A stretch of DNA of 64,000 nt from Nematopogon swammerdamellus (GCA_946902875.1 OX336343.1:20879596-20943595); one strand, 5' to 3'; positions 42,529 through 52,942 are shown, numbered from the stretch's first letter. Notes: generated by a model from the sequence alone, not told the origin. Numbers and translations are program-made.

Positions 42529-42845
42529 CTAGAACGATAAAAAAGGTATGGACGCCGGACTGTCAAATGCTTGTATGAGAACTAGCGTCGCCGAGCTGCG
42601 GGGAGCGGAGTGTACTTACCGATGATAAGATATTCCACTATTGTGCACACTAAACTTGACTGTAGTGTTTTTACACCTAAAAACAGAGCATGCGGCATTT
42701 TAAACAGGTTTTTTCGAACGCAGCCGATGATGACAGACTGACGGGCCAGCGCGCGATCGTCCAATGAAACAAGTATCCTTTTACTTATATCGTGTTACGC
42801 TGGCGAGGATAGGCTTCGGGGTCCATACCTTTTTTATCGTTCTAG
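42529..42845. mobile_element. K-family element with 8-bp target duplication
   Basis: CGCGATAG|CTAGAACGATAAAAAAGGTA ... TACCTTTTTTATCGTTCTAG|CGCGATAG. Inverted ends of about 25 bp and an 8-base direct duplication fit the hAT type. Interior shares GACTGTCAAATGCTTGTATG, AGCGTCGCCGAGCTGCGGGG and GTGTTACGCTGGCG with the reverse of 23421-23651. No transposase. Right limit ambiguous by 1 base. Confidence 0.8.
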
Positions 42846-43195
42846 CGCGATAGTTTAGGTAATTGTTTTTACCGTAAAAATAATGGTTATTTATTTCTGT
42901 AAAATATAAAATAGATTAAAGACCTGCTTCATACTAAGATCTGTTATTTATGATGCAAAATAGAATTATCTGATTTAAAATATTTATTGAATACTAAAGG
43001 TGTTATTGCATGGTTTGGAGGTCATTCCGCGATTTTTTTTTCAATGTATTCATGTTTTCGCCGAACAATAGCATTAGTAGGTACCCAACTTTACCATACA
43101 ATTTATTACAGGTCATTGTTACAATATTGCCGATATAACACAAAATGCATGCGAAGCAATGGGAGGTATTATTACAGACTCTTAACTGTCAAAAA

Positions 43196-43582
43196 ACAAG
43201 TGAGAGTCGAACTCGCGCACCGAGGGTTCCGTATCGCCATGTCATGGTCAGCGCCACTCACGCACTCGCGCCATCTATGGCGTGTTTATGAAATGCTTCA
43301 TATTAGTTAGTTATTCATGATAGTTAAAATGCTTCATACTCTTTTCGATAGTTGGCGCGCATACACTTTTTAGTTTCTTCTAAGTAGTGAATTTTTTACT
43401 TTTTCTTATTTTTATTATTTATTGTTATATGGACCATAATAACACATATTCTGTGAAAATTTCAACAGGCTACCTATAACTACGGTTCAAGAAATACAGC
43501 CCTCAGACAGATGGACGGACAGACAGACAGACATACGGCGTAGGCTTAGTAATAGGGTCCCGTACCGGATACGGAACCCTAA
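43196..43582 (+). mobile_element. Family F repeat
   Basis: CAAGTGAGAGTCGAACTCGC, GCACCGAGGGTTCCGTATCG, ACACATATTCTGTGAAAATT, GGACGGACAGACAGACAGAC, TTAGTAATAGGGTCCCGTAC, CGGAACCCTAATT. The first bases of the family are lost. Confidence 0.75.
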
Positions 43583-44049
43583 TTATTTATAGTGTTTTCT
43601 TTAACAGTTTACATGAAAAGTGCCACCATCGATGGGTGCCACTGAGATTAATTTACATCTTAAGATCAGACGGAAGCTATGTAACTTGCTCCGCGTACAA
43701 AATCGTCTCCTTAGGGGAGTAAAAAACATAAAAGGCTTATCAGATTTTTAAAATGTTTTGTTGTTGGACAGAATATAAGGACATAAGGACAGTCGAATCT
43801 ACGTTCCAGTTTTTTTTTATATCTAAAGTGATGAGATGACTCAATAAAGCTAAATGAAATTCATGTTATCAAAAAATAAAAAAATTCTAATTTTTTTCGG
43901 TCGAAATATTTTTTTTAGCTCCTGTGTTGTAAGTATTATTTCATATAAACAAACAAATGACAGGAACGTAGATTTTTTTTGGAAAAATTGGATAAGGTTT
44001 AGCGGGCTAGAAAACATAAATGCCGAAAGAAGATTTTGTATGGAAAAAG

Positions 44050-44489
44050 TTTTTTTTTTTTTTTTTTTTTTATGGAAACTTGACACGGTTGGCTACATCA
44101 CCTACAACGTCCGTGATGTCAGCCTATAACACCGGGTGAACTAGGTGCCATGTCAGTGCTTCCCTTCATTTCGCGCCGGCTACACTGAACTGGACGGAAA
44201 ACACGAACTATTTACATAGCCGTTTCGACCGACGTTTCGTTCAGTGCGGTGGTACCAACCCGGCCGGGATAAACCCTACCACCTAGTAAGGTAAGAAGGG
44301 AAGGGACCTACAGTTTAACGTGGTATCCGAACCACGGTCAGCCTCCAACAGTCGGGCGGTCATCCATCCAATAACTGACCGCACCATTAAGCTGCCGAGG
44401 CTGACGATCCCTTAGTCGACTTTTACGACATGCGACGGGGAGAGATGCAGTGGGACTATTATTTTTAAGTACCGACCCCACACGGTACA
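44050..44489 (-). mobile_element. Tripartite SINE: C head + A element
   Basis: Read on minus: GTACCGTGTGGGGTCGGTAC, CCCGTCGCATGTCGTAAAAG then TCGACTAAGGGAT (C head with the diagnostic GTCGCATG and AAAAGTCGAC), then CGTCAGCCTCGGCAGCTTAA (A box, damaged), TTATTGGATGGATGACCGCC, the B box, A body and A-run. The 5S block is shortened. Same architecture as 57841-58312(-) and 63247-63726(+). Confidence 0.85.
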
Positions 44490-44508
44490 GTTAACTTCCG
44501 TCTCGTCT

Positions 44509-44850
44509 TAAGACCTTCGTGAACTAGGTGCCATGTCAGTGATTCCCTTCGGCCGTGCCGTGCCGGCAACACTGACCTTAACGGAAAACACTAACCATTT
44601 ATATAGCCGTTTCATCCGACCTTCCATTCAGTTCGGTGGTATCAACCCGGGCGGGTTAAAACACTCCCACCTAGTAAGGTGAGAAGGGAAGAGCCTGCAG
44701 TTTTACGTGAAATCCGAACCACAGTCGGCCTCCAACGGTAAAGCGGTCACCCTGGATGGGTGACCGCTTGTCCACTGATCGCGCCCAGGTGTGCTTATGA
44801 TCACGACCGACAGTCGACCGACCGCACCACTGAGCTACCGAGGTTGACGA
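44509..44850 (-). mobile_element. SINE A with inverted 5S piece
   Basis: A body and head on minus. Where other copies read (on +) GGTCACCCATCCAAGTACTG, this one has GCGGTCACCCTGGATGGGTG, ACCGC at 44742-44766, a palindrome in which the 5S C-box text appears inverted. 3' end of the SINE is lost. Confidence 0.7.
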
Positions 44851-44992
44851 TGAACCGGCTTCCGTCATCCTTCCTGCCCCGACCCGTATCCACCACACCC
44901 GCGGGACTATCCCGGGACATGCATAATATCTTGTTGAGTGACACCCAACTTCTGAGAACGCTTCATAATTCGAAATCGTTTCTGTGTTATAT

Positions 44993-45389
44993 AAGGAGTT
45001 TCATTAGTCATGTCAATAACTTCGGGAGGGTTACATACACACTCAAATAAACAGGTTACGCAAAAAAAAAATTATATGTTTTTAGCATTACTTTTCGAGA
45101 AATTTAACACAACATGTTTGCTACCTAAACATTAACCTGTGTGTAACAGTAGGTAACATGCATTGTACGGGGTCAATGACCGTACTATGTTCAAACGCAG
45201 AACCGCTGTTTGTTGTAAGTGAGTCACAAGGTCACTATGATTGGTTTTTACAGCTACTTATTTGATTTAATTTTTTTGTTAGGAGAAGAAATGCTCCTAT
45301 AAACATTATGTTTTTTTTTTGCGTAAAGTGTTTGTTTGAGTACGTATGTAACCCTCCCGAAGTTATTGACATGACTAACGAAACACCTT
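44993..45389. mobile_element. Long-arm MITE with TATA-rich target
   Basis: Left AAGGAGTTTCATTAGTCATG, TCAATAACTTCGGGAGGGTT, ACATAC and a CAAATAAACA..TTACGCAAAAAAAA stretch; right arm is the reverse complement, ending CATGACTAACGAAACACCTT. Arms of about 80 bp with small gaps. Both ends sit in TATATA. Confidence 0.75.
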
Positions 45390-45574
45390 ATATATAACGG
45401 CAAAAATATTGAATGGACTTATATTGAGTGTGCCCATTCCTATAAGGGAACCTTCAAAAGGGATGTTAATAAATTTTAATTAGATCAGCGGTTCCCAAAA
45501 GGTGTTCCGCAGGGTCACAGGGATCCGTGGGTTACAGCCGGAAAAAGCACAAAACGCTCTCCCTAATCAAAAAC

Positions 45575-45755
45575 GGGTCTTTCATTAGTAGGTAACGATA
45601 CGCTAAGGGTTGTATGTGTATCAGATACTGATCACGTTCCCATACCAAATATTTTTTTACGATATCTATAAAAAACCTACTCACTCCTCAAATTTAATAC
45701 GTGAAGTGCGCGTATTGTATGGGAACGTGATCAGTATCTGATACACATACGGGGT
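45575..45755. mobile_element. Short AAGGTCTTTCA-type MITE copy
   Basis: GGGTCTTTCATTAGTAGGTA ... GGGAACGTGATCAGTATCTG, ATACACATACGGGG. An internally deleted copy; its right terminus is cut just before the next copy begins at 45760. Upstream, 45486-45515 (CAGCGGTTCCCAAAAGGTGT) resembles a hAT terminus but has no partner. Confidence 0.6.
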
Positions 45756-45759
45756 ATAC

Positions 45760-47125
45760 AAGGTCTTTCATTAGTAGTTAACTTTAGGCTATGTGTATCA
45801 GATACTTATCACGTTCCCATACCAATATTTTTTTTACTATATAAAAAACCTACTCACTCCTCAAATTTAATACGTGAAGTGCGCGTATTTCCTTCCAAGA
45901 CGCAAGCCATTATTGTCGGATCTCCTAAACTGATGGTTAAGATCGACAGGGATACTTTACCTGCAGTCGTGTTTGACGGTGTAGACATTGTCTACAGTAA
46001 GTCTGTCAAAAACCTAGGGCTCATGATTGATGAGTACCTGAGTTGGAACAAACAGGTTGGTGAAGTCAGTCGCAAAATATTTGGTAGCATGCATTCTCTC
46101 AAGCGTCTTCAAAACTTTATTCCTACTGCCACAAAGATCACGCTTGTTCAATCCCTTTTACTCCCCATTCTCGACTATGCAGATGTGTGTTATCTCGACT
46201 TAAATGAAGATCTTCTAAACAAACTTGACAGACTCTTAAATATGTGCATTCGCTACATCTTTGGTCTGCGCAAGTACGACCATATTTCCGAATATCGCAC
46301 GCGTTTACAATGGCTCGATATTCGAAGTCGCAGGAATAGCCACGTCTTATCTCTTCTCTTCCGTCCACTGAACGACCCTGCTGCTCCGATATACCTAAGT
46401 GAGCTGTTTAATTTTCTCTGTTCTCATGGTCTCTCTCTGAGATCCACTGACAACTTACTCCTAGCAATACCAGCCCACTCGAGTTCGTTCTACACTGACT
46501 CATTTACAGTTAGTGCGGCTTGCAAGTGGAATCAGCTTCCTGAGGAGACACGTCGCTCCACTACTATCCACATGTTCAAAGAACGTATCCACAAACGATT
46601 TCTGAAACCACATGGCAATGAGTAGGTAAAATAAATATATATACTCACCGATGCCCTTGCGTCTTCAATCCAGTTGAAATATATGTAAAGTATGTATATA
46701 AGTATGTATGTATAGTATATAAGAGTTTATGTAGGTATATTATAATATGTATATTTCTTATTGTATATATGTAATTATGTATATGTAAGGATTTATATTG
46801 ATTGTATGTATCTTTGTACAATTTGTATATGTGTGTATTTATATTTCATACAACTGTTCCCGGTTTAGTACTGCATTGTCCGCCCCTACGTCTGTTCCAC
46901 ATCCCAAAGGTTAGTTCGTAAAGAATGCCGCAAGGCATTAAACTCGCCTTTTGTAACTTTTTTATACGGTGTACAATAAAGTATATTTTCATTTCATTTC
47001 ATTTCATTATTTCCCCTTCATAAGTACGTTTTCTATATCGTAAAAAAAAATGGGTATGGGAACGTGATCATTATCTGATACACATACATCCCTTAGAGTA
47101 TCGTTACCTACTATTGAAAGACCTT
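45760..47125. mobile_element. AAGGTCTTTCA-type MITE carrying a LINE insertion
   Basis: Left arm AAGGTCTTTCATTAGTAGTT, TATCAGATACTTATCACGTT; right arm GGGAACGTGATCATTATCTG, GAGTATCGTTACCTACTATT, GAAAGACCTT ending 47125. The MITE text stops at GTGCGCGTATTT (45889) and resumes near 47019 (CCCCTTCATAAGTACGTTTT). The LINE fragment fills the gap. Confidence 0.75.
45889..46625 (+). CDS. LINE ORF2 C-terminal half (5'-truncated)
   Basis: Open from the insertion junction: FPSKTQAIIVGSPKLM, YSKSVKNLGLMIDEYLSWNK, VGEVSRKIFGSMHSLKRLQN and QSLLLPILDYADVCYLDL. The end is SAACKWNQLPEETRRSTTIH, MFKERIHKRFLKPHGNE, stop at 46623-46625. This is the thumb and C-terminal region that follows the RT core in Jockey/I-type elements. 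The catalytic FADD motif is not included. The frame at 45879-45888 belongs to the host MITE. No stops in 245 codons indicates a young insertion. The 3' trailer holds GCCGCAAGGCATTAAACTCG and GTACAATAAAGTATATTTTC, with an (ATTTC)n tail at 46989-47018. Confidence 0.85.
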
Positions 47126-47446
47126 ATATTGTTTGAAACTTGTGGAGTGGTATATAGTGGTGTGGTGGTATAGTGGTGTGTAAGGGGAGAGGTGTTATTA
47201 GTTGTGTCTGATCTTCTATTGAATTTTCGGGCACAGCCACCCGCACCGGTTGTCTATAAAAATGGACCCAATACTTACGTACATATTTTAGCGGCTCAAA
47301 TACCTAGTTACTTATTTTTTAAGGATTCTTACGCCAGGCGTTCCCTCACCATAAAAAAGTTGAGGTAAAGTTTTACAACCTTATATAACACTCAAAGCGT
47401 CGCCCTACATTTCGGTACAACGTAAAATACACGCATACCGTCACGA

Positions 47447-47745
47447 TGTATCCTCCCGACAATTGGGGTAAGCAGAACAATCAGTGTCGTGCTTCAAGAA
47501 CTCGGGTGAATTACAGCACAACACCGACCACCAACAGATTCTTGACTCGGTATTCATGTTTACGCTGTAAAATATATGGGTTAATTACTTTAATATAATA
47601 CTTCTTTTATGGTACTAACAAGACATTGTGACTTGCGAAGTATGTTTGTCAGTTCTTCTTCGCATTGAATTTAGAACTGGCCGAATTTTGGACATGTCCA
47701 AGCGTTACCTACCTATGGATGAAATTATACAATAAACACTTACGA
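47447..47745. mobile_element. C fragment (minus) and LINE 3' end (plus)
   Basis: 47447-47536 matches the 3' third of family C on minus, including one hairpin arm (TTACAGCACAACACCGACCA). 47640-47745 is a diverged member of the 14165 LINE 3' family (GTCAGTTCTTCTTCGCATTG, ATACAATAAACACT). Confidence 0.55.
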
Positions 47746-48189
47746 ATGCAAACGTCGAAAAGCAATCACCACAACTATTCGGATGCATTCGAAGTTGTGA
47801 AGAATTCGAATAGGACTGTTCGAATCGGCGCATCACTAATTGTGGTTCATTGGCTGATATTCTCAAGGTCGTGCCGTTGTTTGTAAACACCGAATGTCGT
47901 GCAGACGCAGACAACGCTTGGCCTCCAAGAGACAACGTAACTTTCCTTATAATATCATTGCCGACCACCGTGTTTATTTTATTGAATTTTTTATTTTATT
48001 TATTTATTTGGAGACACCAACGAGTAACACATAGGGTTAACACAACTTCAACTTAATAAAACATTGGATATTGTGTTACCCAACACGGCACCGTATCCCA
48101 CAGATTAAATATAACAGTATAAAAACTTACAGAGAATCCTAGAACGAAAATTTATTAAAAACATTTAAAAAGAAAGAAATTTATGAAGC

Positions 48190-48431
48190 AAATGTGAGTG
48201 CAAGAGTCGGGAAGGGTCGCCCTATAGTCTAGGGCCTAGACGCACGTACCTGGATCAAATCGGGCATGTGCTCAAAAAGGCGCACGTGCGTAGTACCCGT
48301 AACCGACGAGCACGCATGAAGAACATTATGGGAGTGGAAGAGGCGGCAGAGGTGTGTCAGGATCGTGGCACGTGGAGATCCGTTGTCTGCCCCACCGGTA
48401 AACAGGCGTGAGGCAATGTATGTATGTATGT
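48190..48431 (+). pseudogene. LINE ORF C-terminus with (ATGT)n tail
   Basis: After a frame change near 48222 it reads RRTYLDQIGHVLKKAHVRST, RNRRARMKNIMGVEEAAEVC, QDRGTWRSVVCPTGKQA, stop at 48409-48411. This resembles the end of a lepidopteran LINE protein, from memory. The tail GGCAATGTATGTATGTATGT is the same simple repeat that ends family C, which makes this type of LINE a possible driver of C. Confidence 0.65.
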
Positions 48432-48711
48432 ACATTTAAAAAAAAAATTTTGGCAAGAGGAAAGAAAAAAAAGACAAACTAATTTTTTTTTTTATTTATT
48501 CGTCCCTTTTCGCGACAGGCAAAACTAATTAAAGTACACAGCCTTTTCTGTTGTACTCACTTCTAATTTTCTTCTCGTATTGCGAGAATCTCAAAAATAT
48601 ATACTTTTTATTTACGACGCCGCCGCGCAAACAAACTTGTTCATCTGCCAAAAGACAAACTGAAGCTACTCACAGAGAATAAAGAAATTAATACTAACTA
48701 TCAATCAATAT

Positions 48712-49375
48712 CAATCCTTACCTATAATAAAATCCAACGTCTGCTTTCTGTCTGAGTGTCTGAGTGTCTGAGTGTATGTCTGTCTGTCCGCTTATAACTC
48801 GAGAACCACTGAACCGATTTTAATAAAACAAAATTCTACGGATAGCTTGATTCTTCCCATCAACTATAGGCTACTTACTATCACGCTAAATGGCTTATGA
48901 GGTTAGCAGTGAAGTGAAATATGAGAGCGGGCGGAGCCGCGGGCACAGCTTGTACTAATAATAAATCTGTAAGGGATGGTCATGGAAAAGGTTCGTTGTA
49001 TTATGTATATGATGTTCTTTGTACTTAGTATTATGAGATACTGCGACTGTAGACACTATGTATGATACTAAAACTAAATTTACGATTTTTAGTAATCTTT
49101 TCTCTATGTATGTATGTATGTTCCAACATAACTCTTAAACCGATCATCCGAATTCGATGAAACTTAGTACCAGCACATTTGATTATACGGGACACAGGAT
49201 AGGCTGTATATATAATATATAATAAAATTCAGTTCCGGTTACGCTAAGATGTGGCTCTCATACAAACCGAATGGTTCCACCGCCCGCCGAAATAAAGGTG
49301 CGGTAGCGGGCTTACTTACTTTCTTCTTTTTAAATACGAATTTAACGCGAGCGAAGCCGCGGGCAAAAGCTAGTA
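48712..49375. mobile_element. Family G (minus) followed by family E (plus)
   Basis: 48712-48960 is the reverse of 7698-7920. 48950-49375 begins TACTAATAATAAATCTGTAA, GGGATGGTCATGG, with ACTATGTATGATACTAAAAC and CAAACCGAATGGTTCCACCG, and ends AACGCGAGCGAAGCCGCGGG, CAAAAGCTAGTA. Its first 180 bases are the element duplicated at 11325 and 12308. Confidence 0.65.
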
Positions 49376-49470
49376 ATATAATACTAACTTAATACAGATC
49401 GTACAATCAGGCAACACAAATGTAGGCAGATTTATTTAATTTGAGTACCTATAGATTCGTCTTAATAGTT

Positions 49471-49862
49471 TGTCAGCCTCGATAGCTCAGTGGTGCAGAC
49501 AGTCAACTGTCGCTATTGAATGTTAAGCAACGCTGGGTGCGGTCAGTACTTGGATGGGTGACCGCTGACCGTTGGAGGCCTACCGAGGTTCGGATTCCTC
49601 GTAATACTGTAGGTCCCTTCCCTCCTAATCTTACTTGGTGGTAGGGTTTAACCCGCCCGGGTTGGTACCACCGCACTGAATGAAACGTCGGTCTAAACGG
49701 CTATATATATATAGTTTGTGTGTTCCGACCAGTTCAGTGTAGCCGGCACGATCAAAGGGGGAAGCACTGACATGGCACCTAGTTCACCCGGTGTTATGGG
49801 CTGACATCACGGACGTTGTAGGTGATGTAGCCAACCGTGTCAGTTTCCATAAAAAAAAAAAA
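49471..49862 (+). mobile_element. SINE family A, full length, reference copy
   Basis: Modules: tRNA-like 5' part with A box, CCTCGATAGCTCAGTGGTGC (49476-49496). 5S-like block 49522-49565 (TGTTAAGCAACGCTGGGTGC then GGTCAGTACTTGGATGGGTG, ACCGC). B box GGTTCGGATTCC (49587-49598) in a T-arm-like CGAGG/CCTCG stem. Conserved body CCTTCCCTCC..TTACTTGGTGGTAGGG, GGGTTGGTACCACCGCACTG, CAGTTCAGTGTAGCCGGCAC, CATGGCACCTAGTTCACCCG, CATCACGGACGTTGTAGGTG. 3' end GTCAGTTTCCAT then A-run (49849-49862). Non-coding; expected Pol III transcript. Confidence 0.92.
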
Positions 49863-50013
49863 GTTGAATTGCGGCAAACGCAGATTCCAAAATGATATAT
49901 TCATCAGCGTTTAGAATTAAAAGGACTTAAGTACCGCGCATACGTACCAATCGGTTCTCTATAGAACTGGTGAACTCTGGTACAACGCTCTCCCTGTACT
50001 TTCCCCAAGTTGT

Positions 50014-50437
50014 TTTTTATGGAAACTGACACGGTTGGCTAAATTACCTACTAAATCCTAAATCCGTGATGTCAGCCCATAACACCAGGTGAACTAGGTG
50101 CCATGTCAGTGCTTTCTTTCGGTCGTGCCGGCTAGACTGAACATACATAGTCGTTTCCACGGACCTTTCATTCAGTGCGGTGGTGGTACCAACCACCAAG
50201 TAACAGTCCCGTCGGCTCCTTCAAAACGGGCGTGCATTGGCACCTGTCAGGCTGACCGACCGCATGCGACCGAATGTCCATGGAGGTCGTTAGACACAAC
50301 TGCATGACTTGGCATGACTTACAGAGGTGTCGATGCATGTGTCGACGGCATCTTTTCTTTATCGTCGCGTTTTATGACATGCACGGGAAGAGATGCAGTG
50401 GGCTAATTACGTTGAAGTACCGGGCCCATTCGGTTCT
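50014..50437. mobile_element. A body (minus), LINE-D piece (plus), C head (minus)
   Basis: 50014-50190: A body with a partly duplicated CCTACTAAATCCTAAATCCG. 50197-50285: + strand VGSFKTGVHWHLSG-like codons and GAATGTCCATGG, a LINE-D 3' piece. 50335-50437: C head in minus (TTTATGACATGCACGGGAAG, AGATGCAGTGGGCTAAT). Confidence 0.6.
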
Positions 50438-51036
50438 AAACTACAGTTAGTAGAAAACTGTTGCGTATGACTTAGTTCCATCTATGTACCTACATAGTAT
50501 ATTAAATATTTGTGTAATCATTTCGGTCGATGCCCCTGGCAGGCACAAAGATTTTCTTGTGTAAACTTTTTACCAAGAAGCGCTTAGAAAAATTCTGGGT
50601 ACGATGCCGTAAAAATGTCGCAATTTGCCGTCTAGCTAAGATGTAACGTAGGGGAAAAAAGTCGAGTTCCAGATGTTAACACAAAACATACTTTTTCTAC
50701 GTATATTCATGTACTTAAAGTTCTATGTGCATGTACTTCTCCTTTCCTTACCGAAGTAAATACAATTTATATTCTTACATACCTACATATCTTTACTCCC
50801 ATTCTCTTTTTCTCCTGTCATTCAGTTGATTGTGTTTCACAGCAGTACCACCTGTGTAGCAGTACCAATGTAGGTACATATTATGTAAGTTTATTATATA
50901 CATACATACATAATATGCTTATTAATGTATTAATGTAGTATTCGTATGTAGTTTATCATACATACGAATGATAATAATAGAACTATAAAACTAAAAAAAA
51001 AAATTTCTTTTAATTATGGACCTGTTGGTATATATA

Positions 51037-51502
51037 CAGGGTGTTTCAGGATAGGTTTTCGAAACTTGAGGGTTCGAAAAGGGCCTATATTTGAAGACGA
51101 AAAGCTCTGAAACTTTTTCCCAGATTCGATCATTTTACAGTACTTTTTGGTGAAAATCTATTCTTCAAGATTTGGTGGATGGTTAAAGTCCGCCTTTATT
51201 AAATAAAAAATAAATTCTAACTCATGAATAAAAATGGGTAGGTTGCATACATAACTAGTACAATTGAACTGCGTGTAGGTAAATTCCAAACACTGAAAGT
51301 TCAATGACCTCAAAAGAAAAAGAGCAGTGAATTAGTTCACTGCACTCTCCAGTCTCACTGTCTATCGAGTTTTTATTACAATTTCCAACTTTTGTATGAC
51401 AAAAAACAACGGAATTTCGATTTGAGTGATAAGGATTTTTTTCTTCTAATAATGAGTACTTTCTTTTCCTGAAGTTTCTCAAACCTATCCTGATACACCC
51501 TG
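51037..51502. mobile_element. CAGGGTG-type MITE, TA target
   Basis: TA|CAGGGTGTTTCAGGATAGGT, TTTCGAAACTTGAGG ... CCTGAAGTTTCTCAAACCTA, TCCTGATACACCCTG|TA. The TA duplication and CAGGGTG ends fit the Tc1/mariner type. Matches 36698-37317. No ORF. Confidence 0.8.
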
Positions 51503-51596
51503 TATACGAGTATGTATTTGATGATATATGTATGTATAATACAATACAATACAATACAAATTTAAGTAAGTATAAGTATTACTATTACGTAATCGT

Positions 51597-52060
51597 AACC
51601 GTGTGGGGCTGGTACTTAAAAAGAATATCCCCACTGCATCTCTCCCCATGCATGTCGTAAAAGGCGACTAAGGGATAAGGACAAGATGCCGTGCTGAAGG
51701 GCGACAGGCTCGTCACCTCTCACCTTGGCACGGTACTTCCACCGACTCATGCAGCAGGTGGGTCTTCGTGCCTTACTTGCTGCTTGATCGATTTAATCTT
51801 GTTCAAATACTTTGCGAAACGTGGTAGTCGGTGTTGTGCTGTAATCGACCAGAGTTCTTGCAGCACAACACCGATTACTCTGCTTACCCCGATTGTCGGG
51901 ATTCAGCGTGTGTGATATGTATGTATGTATATTACTATTACGTATTGTTTTTATCAACCTTACCCGCAATCCCAGACACGACTGTTAGAAAATGCTTCTA
52001 GGCATTAAGTTCACCTTTTGTAAACTTTTTGGTGTGCAATAAAGTATGTTTTCACTTCTT
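51597..52060 (+). mobile_element. Family C, full length, plus LINE 3' remnant
   Basis: 51597-51932: ACCGTGTGGGGCTGGTACTT, GTCGTAAAAGGCGACTAAGG, GTGCTGAAGGGCGACAGG, CATGCAGCAGGTGGGTCTTC, hairpin CGGTGTTGTGCTG / CAGCACAACACCG intact, GATTGTCGGGATTCAGCGTG, TATGTATGTATGTAT tail. Reference copy for C. 51965-52060 is a LINE 3' end (GGCATTAAGTTCACCTTTTG, GTGCAATAAAGTATG). Confidence 0.85.
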
Positions 52061-52165
52061 TTAATTAATAAGTTACTTAAGTAGATTCATGTTTAAACGT
52101 CACATTTTTTTATTGCATTTTTTTAGGGCTTTTAGCAATAATTTGTTAATAATAAAAGGTCCCAT

Positions 52166-52908
52166 TTAACACCCTTAGCGCCAAGCTACTCGATGAGAAA
52201 TGGCGTGGACTTTCCATACAATTTTTATTGCAGAAATGACATCTACGGGTCTTAAAATACTGTGTCAATTTCTTCGCCCCCCTCCCCCGAGCCATTTTGC
52301 CCCCTTTATTTAAGGTGTATATTCCTGGATACACTGGCCCCTGAGTACAATCTTTGACCAAAATGTCCTCACGGGCCAGGTGTATACCTGGGGATACATT
52401 TTTATTTCACTTTTTTTCACTTTTATTTTGTTTTTGGACCCTCCTCGTAGATATTTCCTTTCTTTTGTTACATATCCTCATCAGAAGAGAACTCCCGCGG
52501 CCGAAAAACAGGAAAAAATATATTGAGACTTGGCTCTCAATAAATTTTTTCCTGTTTTTATTGTTACAGAGTGCATGTGAGTGAGTGATAGTTGATAAGA
52601 GACAATGGATATAGACTTGCGAATGCGATTTTTTTTTTCAATAAACAGTTTTCAGCATAAAAAATATACTATTCATTTTTTTCCCATATTTTTTTTATTT
52701 TTCTAGATATTCGGAACCCAGTGGTAGTGGGCGATTTGGGAGGGCCAGGGCAATTTATTGCTCATATAAAATGTACGGTAGAGTGTATATAGACGAATAC
52801 ACTGGCCTCCGAAGTAGGGTATCTCGGGTGTATTTCTAGGGATACACTGGCCTCGGGCAAAAGTCGGAAGGTGTATACTATGATATACACTGGCGCTAAG
52901 GGTGTTAA
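52166..52908. mobile_element. piggyBac-like non-autonomous element, TTAA target
   Basis: TTAA|CACCCTTAGCGCCA ... TGGCGCTAAGGGTG|TTAA: perfect 14-bp ends with TTAA on both sides. Five internal copies of a palindromic unit, GGTGTAT...ATACACTGGCC, lie near both ends (52313, 52379, 52783, 52826, 52871). No transposase frame, so it would need one in trans. Confidence 0.8.
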
Positions 52909-52942
52909 TTCACGAGGTTGCAAAGCACAACATAGACTATAC

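Noticed and set aside
47665..48056. Overlapping open frames on both strands near 47.7-48.0 kb
   Set aside because: Short, no recognisable motif, and starts inside a LINE 3' end.
49522..49565. 5S rRNA gene
   Set aside because: Only about 43 of 120 bases are present, always inside SINE A; no 5S gene ends are seen.
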